Assembly: GCA_958295665.1 (NCBI GenBank)
Contig: OY282560.1
Location: forward strand, 145,444,091-145,508,090
Direction of reading: 5' to 3'
Length of the DNA: 64,000 bases
DNA from: Tipula vernalis
Lineage: Eukaryota > Arthropoda > Insecta > Diptera > Tipulidae
Shown here: piece after piece, positions 32,884-45,189 of the stretch
How the letters are laid out: every line of letters starts with the position of its first letter
Numbering within the stretch: the stretch's first letter is position 1
Program-made: the position numbers and the translations under genes
The notes under the pieces: model-generated
Told to the model about the DNA's origin: nothing
What the model saw: the letters and a program-made list of their open reading frames with translations, nothing else
Database searches by the model: none

Positions 32884-35800
32884 CTAGCTGCCTGTGGCCG
32901 CTACGCGTGTCCAATCTACATATCAGTAACTGTATAAAAAAAAAGAATTATTTAGATAGACAGCCAGCATGATTGCATGTAGTTAATTATAATAAATTAT
33001 TTTTGGTTTAAAAGTTATTACATTACATATTATAATTATTTATTTATCTATCTATTTTACTAAAACTTCCGAGTAAACTACATTTTTAGTTTCGTTTGTG
33101 TCTGGAATTAAAATAAATTGGTTTTTTGCACTTCCTGACCTGGACATTCCGACATATAAATTGTCCGTGAGAAAAACATTCTTTCCTCAAATCTACTCCT
33201 ACATATTTGTATGTTTGTTCTTGTGACTTATTAATTGTAATTGCAAATAAAATTTTTACAGGAAATTGTAATCGTTTAAAGGAAAAAGGTAAATCTGTGG
33301 GTATCATGCAGCATCGATGACGTTGTTTCTCAACGATTTGACTTGCAGTCTTGTCCCATTACATAGATTTGGAGGATTCAGATTCCGCAATAAAATAATT
33401 GGTATTCCAACTTTCATTTTAAGGCAATGTGGTGGAAACCCTGAAGGATTTTTTTTTATAATTGACCCGAAAAATTATAGCCACCACATCCCAAATGAGC
33501 TCTCATATTTGTCTTTAATGTAACGGTTTGAATTGAACTCCACAGAGGTGAGGATTTTAAACACGCTTTAATAATGTCCGCTCGCGTTCCTTTGGGGATT
33601 ACAGGCAATGTTTGGCGAAAGTCTCCAGCAAAGACCAAGGTGACACCCCCCATTGTTTTTTCTGAATTCCTAATGTCCTTCAGAGTTCTGTTTACAGCTT
33701 CAATGTGCGATCGATGGCTCATTGTACACTCATCCCACATAATTAGAGCAACTTCTTGGTGGACTTTCCCTAGTGGCCCATTTTTGCGAATTGCACATAC
33801 TGTTTCTTGGTGGAAAGAAACATTTAGAGGCAATTTAAAAGTAGAATGGGCGGTTTTCCCGCCGCTGAGCAGTGTAGGTGCTATTCCAGATGAAGCAACT
33901 GCGACAGCGATTTTACCTGTTGATCTAACTTTAGCCAAAATTAAGTTGATTAAGAACGTTTTCCCTGTTCCACCAGGAGCGTCGATCAACAATATTTTGC
34001 CTTCGTTATTTCTCAAGCTATTTATTATTTTATCATATGCATGTCGCTGGTCAGGTACTAATTTTGTAACATTAATTGATATGAAGTCACTCAATTGGTT
34101 GACATCGTATGGGCGTCTCAGCGTCGCTTCTAAAGGATCAATTGATTGACCCTCCCGATTCGGCGAGGGAAGTCCAAAATCTGGCAGATTTTTCCCACTT
34201 AGCTCAAATAATAAATTTTCAATTCAGGCCCTCATTTAAAACACTGTCTGAGCAAAGTAAAGTGATATCATTACTTTGTTGGCGCTCCCTATGACGAATG
34301 TCTTCACAAAGATCTTCTCGAAAAGTTTGCCATAATTGAAGAGGATCAGACGGTTGGCAAAATAATAAAATGATCACGAATAATTCTCTTAATTTTAAAG
34401 GTGATTTGGAAAGGACTGCATCTGCTAACGTACGGTTCCATTGTTCGTCATCTTCAAGTAGACCAAGTTCTTTGCAAGCTGCTTGATAAGTAGACATTAC
34501 TTGTCCATTGACGGTCTATAAGCTTTCAAAAGAAGTTGGCTCACGGACATATTGCAAAATTTGCAACATCATCTTTAGGTGGAAACATTCCGATTGGTTA
34601 GGATGAATACTGTACATTCTGCCAAGCGCAGAGTCTTTTTTAATGCCGGGGTGTTCTTCGACGTTTTCTCCACGTTGCCTTCGCGAGAACTTGTTATTAG
34701 CCCACGTGTAATATTTTGGAAATTCATTGTATAATAAGGTTTTCGCGAAGTGATCATTTCTGCATAATTCCAAAAATGCCGTAAGTTTGTCCGTTTTCTA
34801 AATGGATTGCCAAATGTATAACCGTTGGATATCTTTGGCGGATGTGAAATTCTAGAAGTCTCCAAACAACCTCTGATGTACTTATATACCGGCCGTTCAA
34901 ATAATTTTTGATCTCACTGTGATTGTTTTCTACTGAAACAGTGGCTTGGTCCGATCCTTTATTTATATATTTACATATATATTTTATTGCCTGATCCGAA
35001 TGACAATACTCCACATTGATATGGGCATTAAAGCTCCTATATAATACAGGAGAATAAGGAACAATTCATCTGTTGTCTATTACGGTTTGATGACCTCGGA
35101 TAGTCAAAGTTGCAGTCACTCCACCATTATTAGGGTTTCTACGACGGTATGCTGAATAACCATCGTCTCCAGTTTGTGTTTCTGCAATTAAATTGCGAGG
35201 ATAATTTTTACAGCAAACGCCGTTGGCCATGCAAGGAGCAGCCATGTTATGTTCTCCACACGGACCGTGTACCATATTTTTAAGAACTATGTCATGGAGA
35301 ATAGGATCCACAACGCGGTTTGGTAGCTCAGCTGATATTAGAGAGTATACTTCTTCTGGTTGTATTTTCGTTTGCAACCATAGGAGAATATGTGCATGAG
35401 GTAACCCTCTTTTTTGCCACTCAATGCTGTATATAAAAGCTTTGTGTCACCGAATATAGCATTTTGGGTTAACAATTTCATTAACTTTTTCATTTTTAAA
35501 TTGAACACTCGTGCTATGATGTCATGCCTATCAAAAGATCTTTGATTAGGAAATAGCTCCTCCTTGACCTCAGTCCATTCGGGGTTACACGTAAAGGTAA
35601 TGAATAAATCTGGTCTGCCAAAATTTCTGACATAGGTCATTGCATCTTGGGTTTTCTCGTGCATGTACCTTGGTGATCCGGTAAATGTTGAGGGCAGTAT
35701 GACATATTGCACCATATTTCTGGCGTCAATGTTTTGATCTTCATTCACTGCATCACTCAAATGAACATAATTTTCAGCTCTTAATTTTGCTTGATTTGTG

Positions 35801-36700
35801 CGGATGTAATGTAACCTTTCCGAAATCATTTTTGCCATCATATCGACACAATATTGGTTAAATAAATTCTTGTAATAATGGAGCGTATTAAAGCTACCGT
35901 TTTCACCATTAGCCTAAACGCATAAAACTGCATACAGGTAATTGTTTTACTGCGTGGCGAATTTGTGTGTGGCATATTCAGGCTGTACCCATCTTCTCCT
36001 CTAGCAAACATCAACGGGTACTGTAAAGCGTCATACGATCGATGCAATTCTGATATACGTGATAATTTTCCGTAACGGTAGTCCAACACAATATCCCTTG
36101 GTCCTTTACCTTCATAAACTAAAAGCACAGCGACTTCATTAGTAGTTGGAGCATTGTAGCGACCTCTATGTTCATTTGTCGGTTGTCCTTCTGCATGTAT
36201 TATGAGTTTAAAGTTATCTGCCCTTAGATTTCTTTCAATTTTGTACTTGAAACTTTGAACTTAACGATTATGTTCATGTAGCGTTTTTTGTAGTTGTGCG
36301 ATCAATTCCACTTTTAGATTAGGCACTATATTTGTCCGGGCAGATAATTGGTCTTCATTCGAAAGAAAATATATTTGTAAATATTCAGGACTGTTACCTA
36401 TAGGTGGGAGTAAACTTCCGATGAGATGGTATATTTGGCCTTGCACTTTGAACGTAGGTATGAAATTTTCTTCCCTAATCTCATTCGCACCGAAGGATGT
36501 CATTTGGAATAGGGTATTATATTTTCTGATATTATTTAAGAAATGCTTTGACAGTGGATTATTGCCTACTAACAAATTTTTAATTGATTGTGGTGGCTGA
36601 AGAACCTCAGGCAAAACTACTTTGCCGGCAGCACAATACATTCCGTTTGGTTCTTTAGCCCATTTTTTACGAGAGTGAAGTATATAACAAATAACAAAAA
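32884..36700 (-). mobile_element. Helitron, decayed, with 3' terminus
   Basis: The minus-strand Rep-helicase gene is followed by about 200 bp of non-coding sequence ending in ggcagCTAG (32884) with T at 32883, fitting the CTRR|T rule for Helitron 3' ends; a GC-rich stretch lies just before it. The 5' end (TC) was not found and may be lost at 36.7-36.95 kb. Confidence 0.7.
33086..36680 (-). pseudogene. Helitron RepHel protein, frameshifted
   Basis: From the N-terminus: WAKEPNGMYCAAGKVVLPEV (36.6 kb), the Helitron-like N domain (36,261-36,641), DIVLDYRYGKLSRISELHRSYDALQYPL (35,838-36,128), PDLFITFTCNPEW (35,338-35,841), the HUH motif LPHAHILLWL in another frame (about 35,385-35,415), and YICKYINKG with both Rep tyrosines (34,754-35,014). 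Then come helicase pieces with APGGTGKT (Walker A) and LIMWDECTM (Walker B) at 33,456-34,094, GFPPHCLKMKVGIPI at about 33,400-33,450 and AITINKSQEQT at 33,086-33,307. There is a frameshift just before HUH. Part of the helicase between TNMR and GFPPH is deleted, so it is dead. An intact version would nick and transfer single-stranded DNA in rolling-circle transposition. Confidence 0.9.
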
Positions 36701-36968
36701 TATAAATGTATTAGTAAATACACTGTAAAATTACATTCTTATAAGAAAGAAACCTGACAACAGTTAATATAGATGTACATATATAAAATATAATTATTAT
36801 AACACATATCATAAAAATAATTTACTATACTCGTAGTTAACAAATTGTATTTACTGAATAAATTATAAAAATAAAATAAAGTCTAATAATAACAACAAAA
36901 ATATATTTAAAACTAGCTAAACTAGACTAAAACAAAGTACGTACATACATTATATGACAGATTTTAAA

Positions 36969-39900
36969 GATGTCTACGTGAATCGGAATATGCCAACACA
37001 TTTGTCTGTATTTTGTAGATACTTCGTAGTGGGCATCATGTTAGCGCGACCCTCAGTTGACCATTGATCTATTTTACAAAACAAGTCGTACCATATAAAT
37101 TTTTATTTCATTGGCCAATATTCGATGACCATTAACAGGCAATCGCAGAGATGTCTACGTGAATCGGAATATGCCAACACATTTGTCTGTATTTTGTAGA
37201 TATTTCGTAGTGGGCATTATGTTAGCGCGACCCTCAGTTGACCATTGATCTATTTTACAAAACAAGTCGTACCATATAAATTTTTATTTCATTGGCCAAT
37301 ATTCGATGACCATTAACAGGCAATCGCAGAGATATTTACGTGAATCGGAATATGCCAACACATTTGTCTGTATTTTGTAGATATTTCGTAGTGGGCATCA
37401 TGTTAGCGCGACCCTCAGTTGACCATTGATCTATTTTACAAAAAAGTCGTACCATATAAATTTTTATTTCATTGGCCAATATTCGATGACCATTAACAGG
37501 CAATCGCAGAGATGTCTACGTGAATCGGAATATGCCAACACATTTGTCTGTATTTTGTAGATACTTCGTAGTGGTCATCATGTTAGCGCGACCCTCAGTT
37601 GACCATTGATCTATTTTACAAAAAAGTCGTACCATATAAATTTTTATTTCATTGGCCAATATTCGATGACCATTAACAGGTAATCGCAGAGATGTTTACG
37701 TGAATCGGAATATGCCAACACATTTGTCTGTGTTTTGTAGATACTTCGTAGTGGGCATCATGTTAGCGCGACCCTCAGTTGACCATTGATCTATTTTACA
37801 AAAAAGTCGTACCATATAAATTTTTATTTCATTGGCCAATATTCGATGACCATTAACAGGCAATCGCAGAGATGTCTACGTGAATCGGAATATGCCAACA
37901 CATTTGTCTGTATTTTGTAGATATTTCGTAGTGGGCATCATGTTAGCGCGACCCTCAGTTGACCATTGATCTATTTTACAAAACAAGTCGTAAATTTTTA
38001 TTTCATTGGCCAATATTCGATGACCATTAACAGGCAATCGCAGAGATGTCTACGTGAATCGGAATATGCCAACACATTTGTCTGTATTTTGTAGATATTT
38101 CGTAGTGGGCATCATGTTAGCGCGACCCTCAGTTGACCATTGATCTATTTTACAAAAAAGTCGTACCATATAAATTTTTATTTCATTGGCCAATATTCGA
38201 TGACCATTAACAGGTAATCGTAGAGATGTCTACGTGAATCGGAATATGCCAACATATTTGTCTGTGTTTTGTAGATACTTCGTAGTGGGCATCATGTTAG
38301 CGCGACCCTCAGTTGACCATTGATCTATTTTACAAAAAAGTCGTACCATATAAATTTTTATTTCATTGGCCAATATTCGATGACCATTAACAGGCAATCG
38401 CAGAGATGTCTACGTGAATCGGAATATGCCAACACATTTGTCTGTATTTTCTAGATATTTCGTAGTGGGCATCATGTTAGCGCGACCCTCAGTTGACCAT
38501 TGATCTATTTTACAAAACAAGTCGTAAATTTGTATTTCATTGGCCAATATTCGATGACCATTAACAGGCAATCGCAGAGATGTCTACGTGAATCGGAATA
38601 TGCCAACACATTTGTCTGTGTTTTGTAGATACTTCGTAGTGGGCATCATGTTAGCGCGACCCTCAGTTGACCATTGATCTATTTTACAAAACAAGTCGTA
38701 CCATATAAATTTTTATTTCATTGGCCAATATTCGATGACCATTAACAGGCAATCGCAGAGATGTCTACGTGAATCGGAATATGCCAACACATTTGTCTGT
38801 ATTTTGTAGATATTTCGTAGTGGGCATCATGTTAGCGCGACCCTCAGTTGACCATTGATCTATTTTACAAAAAAGTCGTACCATATAAATTTTTATTTCA
38901 TTGGCCAATATTCGATGACCATTAACAGGCAATCGCAGAGATGTCTACGTGAATCGGAATATGCCAACACATTTGTCTGTATTTTGTAGATATTTCGTAG
39001 TGGGCATCATGTTAGCGCGACCCTCAGTTGACCATTGATCTATTTTACAAAAAAGTCGTACCATATAAATTTTTATTTCATTGGCCAATATTCGATGACC
39101 ATTAACAGGCAATCGCAGAGATGTCTACGTGAATCGGAATATGCCAACACATTTGTCTGTATTTTGTAGATACTTCGTAGTGGGCATCATGTTAGCGCGA
39201 CCCTCAGTTGACCATTGATCTATTTTACAAAAAAGTCGTACCATATAAATTTTTATTTCATTGGCCAATATTCGATGACCATTAACAGGTAATCGCAGAG
39301 ATGTTTACGTGAATCGGAATATGCCAACACATTTGTCTGTGTTTTGTAGATACTTCGTAGTGGGCATCATGTTAGCGCGACCCTCAGTTGACCATTGATC
39401 TATTTTACAAAAAAGTCGTACCATATAAATTTTTATTTCATTGGCCAATATTCGATGACCATTAACAGGCAATCGCAGAGATGTCTACGTGAATCGGAAT
39501 ATGCCAACACATTTGTCTGTATTTTGTAGATATTTCGTAGTGGGCATCATGTTAGCGCGACCCTCAGTTGACCATTGATCTATTTTACAAAACAAGTCGT
39601 AAATTTTTATTTCATTGGCCAATATTCGATGACCACTAACAGGCAATCGCAGAGATGTCTACGTGAATCAGAATATGCCAACACATTTGTCTGTATTTTG
39701 TAGATATTTCGTAGTGGGCATCATGTTAGCGCGACCCTCAGTTGACCATTGATCTATTTTACAAAAAAGTCGTACCATATAAATTTTTATTTCATTGGCC
39801 AATATTCGATGACCATTAACAGGTAATCGTAGAGATGTCTACGTGAATCGGAATATGCCAACATATTTGTCTGTGTTTTGTAGATACTTCGTAGTGGGCA

Positions 39901-41262
39901 TCATGTTAGCGCGACCCTCAGTTGACCATTGATCTATTTTACAAAAAAGTCGTACCATATAAATTTTTATTTCATTGGCCAATATTCGATGACCATTAAC
40001 AGGCAATCGCAGAGATGTCTACGTGAATCGGAATATGCCAACACATTTGTCTGTATTTTCTAGATATTTCGTAGTGGGCATCATGTTAGCGCGACCCTCA
40101 GTTGACCATTGATCTATTTTACAAAACAAGTCGTAAATTTGTATTTCATTGGCCAATATTCGATGACCATTACCAGGCAATCGCAGAGATGTCTACGTGA
40201 ATCGGAATATGCCAACACATTTGTCTGTGTTTTGTAGATACTTCGTAGTGGGCATCATGTTAGCGCGACCCTCAGTTGACCATTGATCTATTTTACAAAA
40301 CAAGTCGTACCATATAAATTTTTATTTCATTGGCCAATATTCGATGACCATTAACAGGCAATCGCAGAGATGTCTACGTGAATCGGAATATGCCAACACA
40401 TTTGTCTGTATTTTGTAGATATTTCGTAGTGGGCATCATGTTAGCGCGACCCTCAGTTGACCATTGATCTATTTTACAAAAAAGTCGTACCATATAAATT
40501 TTTATTTCATTGGCCAATATTCGATGACCATTAACAGGTAATCGCAGAGATGTCTACGTGAATCGGAATATGCCAACACATTTGTCTGTGTTTTGTAGAT
40601 ACTTCGTAGTGGGCATCATGTTAGCGCGACCCTCAGTTGACCATTGATCTATTTTACAAAACAAGTCGTACCATATAAATTTTTATTTCATTGGCCAATA
40701 TTCGATGACCATTAACAGGCAATCGCAGAGATGTCTACGTGAATCGGAATATGCCAACATATTTGTCTGTATTTTGTAGATATTTCGTAGTGGGCATCAT
40801 GTTAGCGCAACCCTCAGTTGACCATTGATCTATTTTACAAAACAAGTCGTACCATATAAATTTTTATTTCATTGGCCAATATTCGATGACCATTAACAGG
40901 CAATCGCAGAGATGTCTACGTGAATCGGAATACGCCAACACATTTGTCTGTATTTTGTAGATATTTCGTAGTGGGCATCATGTTAGCGCGACCCTCAGTT
41001 GACCATTGATCTATTTTACAAAAAAGTCGTACCATATAAATTTTTATTTCATTGGCCAATATTCGATGACCATTAACAGGTAATCGCAGAGATGTCTACG
41101 TGAATCGGAATATGCCAACACATTTGTCTGTGTTTTGTAGATACTTCGTAGTGGGCATCATGTTAGCGCGACCCTCAGTTGACCATTGATCTATTTTACA
41201 AAAAAGTCGTACCATATAAATTTTTATTTCATTGGCCAATATTCGATGACCATTAACAGGTA
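36969..41262 (+). repeat. tandem array, ~180-bp unit, ~24 copies
   Basis: Units start gatgtctacgtgaatcgg and end attaacaggcaatcgcaga; periods are 181, 180 or about 173 bp. The shorter units lack the ccatata segment after aagtcgt. Shared variants (gtaatcgtagag with catatttgtctgtg; gtcgtaaattt; tctgtgttttg) recur 1,609 bp apart (for example 37,981 and 39,590, or 38,221 and 39,830), showing a nine-unit higher-order block present twice between about 37.33 and 40.55 kb. Divergence between units is a few percent. No ORF of interest lies inside. Confidence 0.95.
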
Positions 41263-41333
41263 AATTTTTAATTCATCCTTTCTTGTTTTAAATTTGTCTA
41301 TTTGACTATTATTAATAATATCATAGTAGTAAG

Positions 41334-44300
41334 TTAATTTCTTGCATATACTAATATTGACGGATTTACTAGGCGATCCGATTTTGTTGCAATTGTGAAT
41401 TTTTTTAGGTCGTCATGGCATTCCCATTGTCCATTGGGCCTCTTTACATATGATGTATAATGTCCAACTCCACCCTCAAATGAAGAATGATTGTAGTTAA
41501 TTACCCCTTTCAAAAATACAATTTCATCTATTACAGTTAATTGATGTTGTATTTCGGATAGCTTAATGTTATACACTTTCTCATTGTTCAATGGTTCTAC
41601 GTCAATAAGTAACATCCCATTCCGAGATTGTATTTTTTTTTCAGTGATGCGCTTTAGACACTTTTGGCACCTGGCATGTGGTAATTGAATTCTATTTTGT
41701 ATCGTTTTAAAATCTGAATCCTTAAAGTTAATATAGTCAATTCCTAAATACCAAACATCTCTGGTAATTTTGTCACATGCTTCGGAACAAATATATTCGA
41801 TATATATCGTAGGACCCATTAAACTTTTTATAACGTCGAGTATATTGCAAACTGCTGAAAATGATATACCTGATAATGATTTTGTTTTCGAGGATATCCT
41901 ATCTGGGAAACAATTCATCAATATATCGCTTCGTTTAATGTATGTCTCCTTTTTAATTCCATTACTAATCAAAAAGGTTATAAATTCAAAATAGCTATTA
42001 TCATTTGATGACTGAAATACATTTTTATAATATTCTAAATCTATTGCTAACGAGTACATTATTTGAGATAAAGAATCAAATGCACAAGTTCCAGAAACGC
42101 TTATTCGTATATTTTCCTCGTTTAAGTAACAAAATCCATTAGATAATACTAATAGTTTCGGATTTAGCATTATTTTCGTTAAATCTGTTTCAACTGTGTC
42201 GGCTGTTAATGCTCTGTTATGTTCCACTTCAGCAATTTGTTCTTTATCTAAAATATTTTTTTTAAAGCGGTTTTTATTGATCTTATTTCTGAACAATTGT
42301 TTTGAAGCGTATCTTTTAATTACTCGTTGCCCGATATGTTTTGGAGAAGTATAAGTTGTAATTTTTTTTCGCCACATTTCTTCAGGATTTGCCGTTGCCT
42401 CCAGATTAATAGGATCAGATGATAAATCCCTTTTTTTTACGTTATTCTCAATTTGCCTTAATTTCGGCGTAGATGGCAGTATTTCAGAATATTTTATTCT
42501 TGTCAAAGTATGATCTATTTTTTCTTTCATCAAACTTACAAACCTTCCTATTTTTAAGCGTTTGTTGTTCGTATATTGATTTTTTACTAATTTGAACCAA
42601 TTTTCAATATCGGCATTAGATAAACGACCTGGAATTTGTAATTTTTTTGAAAGGCAGGTTGTCCACAATGGCAAATAAGAAAAATATTTTTTTATCGTAA
42701 ACAAAACAAAATCAGGATAGTAACAATTATTTGTCTCACTGAAATCATCTATTTCTAATTTTTCAATTTTAGCGACAATGTTTTCATAAATTTCTAAAAA
42801 TTTATGATAAAACGGACTGCTTTCATATCCTGCCTGTTCGCCTTCTAGATCCATTTCTCTTTCATTTAGATTAGAAGATATTTCACCAACCTCTGAAAAA
42901 CTCTGTGTATCGATTGAATACAGATCCTTTGTGAAAGTTTTAAAAATATTAAATGCTTGAACAACGTCGTTTGACACGATCGGGCTACAAAAAATAATAC
43001 AATATATTTCAAATAGTTGATCAATATCTTTGATGTTCGAACAGTTTAAAATAGCACAAAAAATATCCAATAGCAAATTTCTGTGATCCAATTTAATATT
43101 GCTGCATTTTTTGGAAATTTGTTTGGCTATTATATTAGCAAAATGAGAGCAACAAATAAATATATTTATTTTATCATGCTTTGGTTGGTCATTGTTCATT
43201 AATATTCTATACGTATATTCTAGGTATCCTGCTATACTCATAAAATTTATCGAGTGCAACAATGCAATTATGGAAGCCCATGACCAGTCGACCACATAGC
43301 ATTTTGGTACATATGATTTCGAAATTTTTTGCATTTGAGATTGTAAATCAATCAAAAATTTTGTTATAGTTTTGGAGTCATGTTGACTTGAAACCATTTC
43401 ACCAATCGGAACTACAATTTTATTGATTTTAATCACGCACCCATAGTATAGAATTCTTTTAACATTATGGGCGCAACATGTTGGATGTCTCACCACGTTC
43501 CCTGTAGCATCCATATGTATTATGACGGGCTTATATTCACTAATTAGTTTTAATTGACGATCCCGAATCATAATAATATTTAACGGATATGAAAAAGAAA
43601 ATATATATTTATTTTCTTGGCCTTCGATTACACTTTTTTGATACATATCCATTAAATCACAATTAGATATTAGATCATCTTTTTTTAAAAATTCCGATCT
43701 AATTTTTTTAAGTACATTACTCGTAGTGATTAGTTGCGTATTGCCCTTTCTTGCCAGTTCAATATCTGAATCTTTCAGCATGCTCAACTCGTAATTATGG
43801 GGAGTCTTAAGGCTTAGCTCATTCCTTAACGTTACACGTCGTTTTCCTCTAACTTGGTTAAAAACCCTTTTACCCGAATGAATTTCGATTTCATCACCAC
43901 TTACAAAAACTGACAACATTTGTTTAGTGTCTATCACAAATTTATATTTTTGGTTGTGTGATAGATATTTGCATTTACCATAAATAACTACATTTTGTTG
44001 AAATGAATTAACTAGGTGTATTGTTCCGAAAGAAATTACACAAGTGTTTTTAGCTTGAATTAATGCTCTGTTAATTGAATATCGAACCTCTTCTTTAGAT
44101 TTAGGTAACTCCACCATTTCAGTTTTAAATTTTAGCCTCCATTCAGGTTTCTTATCAGCAAGATCTATTTTTAACGGGGCTAACGAAACAGTGTCGGTCT
44201 CGTTCTCACTCGATAAACTAACAATTCCATAGATATCTGTATCTATTATTGAAGAACCCTTCTGTTTTGGTTGGGGTTCGGATTCAGAATTTAGTGACTT

Positions 44301-44780
44301 ATAATTTTCAACCAAATCCGAATTTGGTATAAAATCACTTGGTTTCGTGACGGTTGCACTAATGGTTTCAATATTCAGTTCTGATGGTTGAGAATAACCT
44401 TCGACTTGAAATGTTTTGGTAGGATCGCTTTCGATACTATAATCTATCATTTCATCCGGATTAGGAACAATAATCGAAACATTATTTGTTGCTACAATAG
44501 GTGCGCATTGAGAATTTGTTTCATCTAGTATCATTCTTTCGATACTCTTTACAACCGTATTTTTGCTTTTTTTCTTCCAAATTAAGCAAATATTAATTCT
44601 GTTCTTTAATGAATTTTGTACACCCAATTTGCCACAAATTGCTTTCATTTCAGAATTGTCAGTGCGGGTCAGTACATCTTCTGAAAAACCTAGCTGATCT
44701 AATGCGTCATTTAATGTTTGTTGAGAAAGAGCAGACTTTTTTTTCTTGTAATTATATTTGAGCGAATATTTGGTAGCCAT
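41334..44780 (-). CDS. foldback-type DDE transposase with USP-like C-terminus
   Basis: An intact ORF of 1,148 codons from ATG 44780 (MATKYSLKYNYKKKKS; aagATGG context). An in-frame ATG 13 codons upstream (44819) is less likely the start; residues are numbered from it. The first 350 residues are Ser/Glu/Asp- and Lys-rich. A putative DDE core follows: HMDATGNVVRHP (Asp437), CYVVDWSWASI (Asp511), FICCSHF (Cys/His 556-559) and GRLSNADIENWFKLVKN (Glu739). The C-terminal 260 residues carry SGTCAFDSLSQI (Cys912), two Cys pairs (1011/1015 and 1051/1054), and GGVGHYTSYVKRPNGQWECHDD (His1120, Asp1136/1137), the Cys box, zinc ribbon and His box pattern of ubiquitin-specific proteases. Length and context recall the NOF protein of FB-NOF. 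The protease identity is inferred from motifs. Confidence 0.75.
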   Translation of the reverse strand: MATKYSLKYNYKKKKSALSQQTLNDALDQLGFSEDVLTRTDNSEMKAICGKLGVQNSLKNRINICLIWKKKSKNTVVKSIERMILDETNSQCAPIVATNNVSIIVPNPDEMIDYSIESDPTKTFQVEGYSQPSELNIETISATVTKPSDFIPNSDLVENYKSLNSESEPQPKQKGSSIIDTDIYGIVSLSSENETDTVSLAPLKIDLADKKPEWRLKFKTEMVELPKSKEEVRYSINRALIQAKNTCVISFGTIHLVNSFQQNVVIYGKCKYLSHNQKYKFVIDTKQMLSVFVSGDEIEIHSGKRVFNQVRGKRRVTLRNELSLKTPHNYELSMLKDSDIELARKGNTQLITTSNVLKKIRSEFLKKDDLISNCDLMDMYQKSVIEGQENKYIFSFSYPLNIIMIRDRQLKLISEYKPVIIHMDATGNVVRHPTCCAHNVKRILYYGCVIKINKIVVPIGEMVSSQHDSKTITKFLIDLQSQMQKISKSYVPKCYVVDWSWASIIALLHSINFMSIAGYLEYTYRILMNNDQPKHDKINIFICCSHFANIIAKQISKKCSNIKLDHRNLLLDIFCAILNCSNIKDIDQLFEIYCIIFCSPIVSNDVVQAFNIFKTFTKDLYSIDTQSFSEVGEISSNLNEREMDLEGEQAGYESSPFYHKFLEIYENIVAKIEKLEIDDFSETNNCYYPDFVLFTIKKYFSYLPLWTTCLSKKLQIPGRLSNADIENWFKLVKNQYTNNKRLKIGRFVSLMKEKIDHTLTRIKYSEILPSTPKLRQIENNVKKRDLSSDPINLEATANPEEMWRKKITTYTSPKHIGQRVIKRYASKQLFRNKINKNRFKKNILDKEQIAEVEHNRALTADTVETDLTKIMLNPKLLVLSNGFCYLNEENIRISVSGTCAFDSLSQIMYSLAIDLEYYKNVFQSSNDNSYFEFITFLISNGIKKETYIKRSDILMNCFPDRISSKTKSLSGISFSAVCNILDVIKSLMGPTIYIEYICSEACDKITRDVWYLGIDYINFKDSDFKTIQNRIQLPHARCQKCLKRITEKKIQSRNGMLLIDVEPLNNEKVYNIKLSEIQHQLTVIDEIVFLKGVINYNHSSFEGGVGHYTSYVKRPNGQWECHDDLKKFTIATKSDRLVNPSILVYARN

Positions 44781-45189
44781 CTTGTTATAAAATAAATATA
44801 ACGTAAACAAATAACCCAAAAAAAAAACAAATAATAAAAAATCGTTTTTAGCTCAAATTACAGAAAATGTAATAAAGAAAACAAAAACTAGAACCGGTAA
44901 TAAAGCAAATCCAAATATGTGTAAGTCAAGGTCAATAATAAAATAGCGGGTAAAGAATATCCAAGAGAAAGCGGAGGTAGGTAGTTTTGAAAAAAACTTT
45001 TGATAACACAATAATAACACAGTACAAAATCTGAAAAACACAACACGATATTAACAGCACGGAGGCTAAAACAGAATTGAAAGAAATCAGAAAAAAAAAT
45101 TCCTTATATACTAAAACGATTTTTTTTTTTTACTTGTTATATTTTAATGTTCCCAAATTACTTTTTATAAAATACATACATAAATTATT

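Noticed and set aside
36969..41262. CRISPR-like array
   Set aside because: No variable spacers; it is a continuous ~180-bp satellite in eukaryotic DNA.
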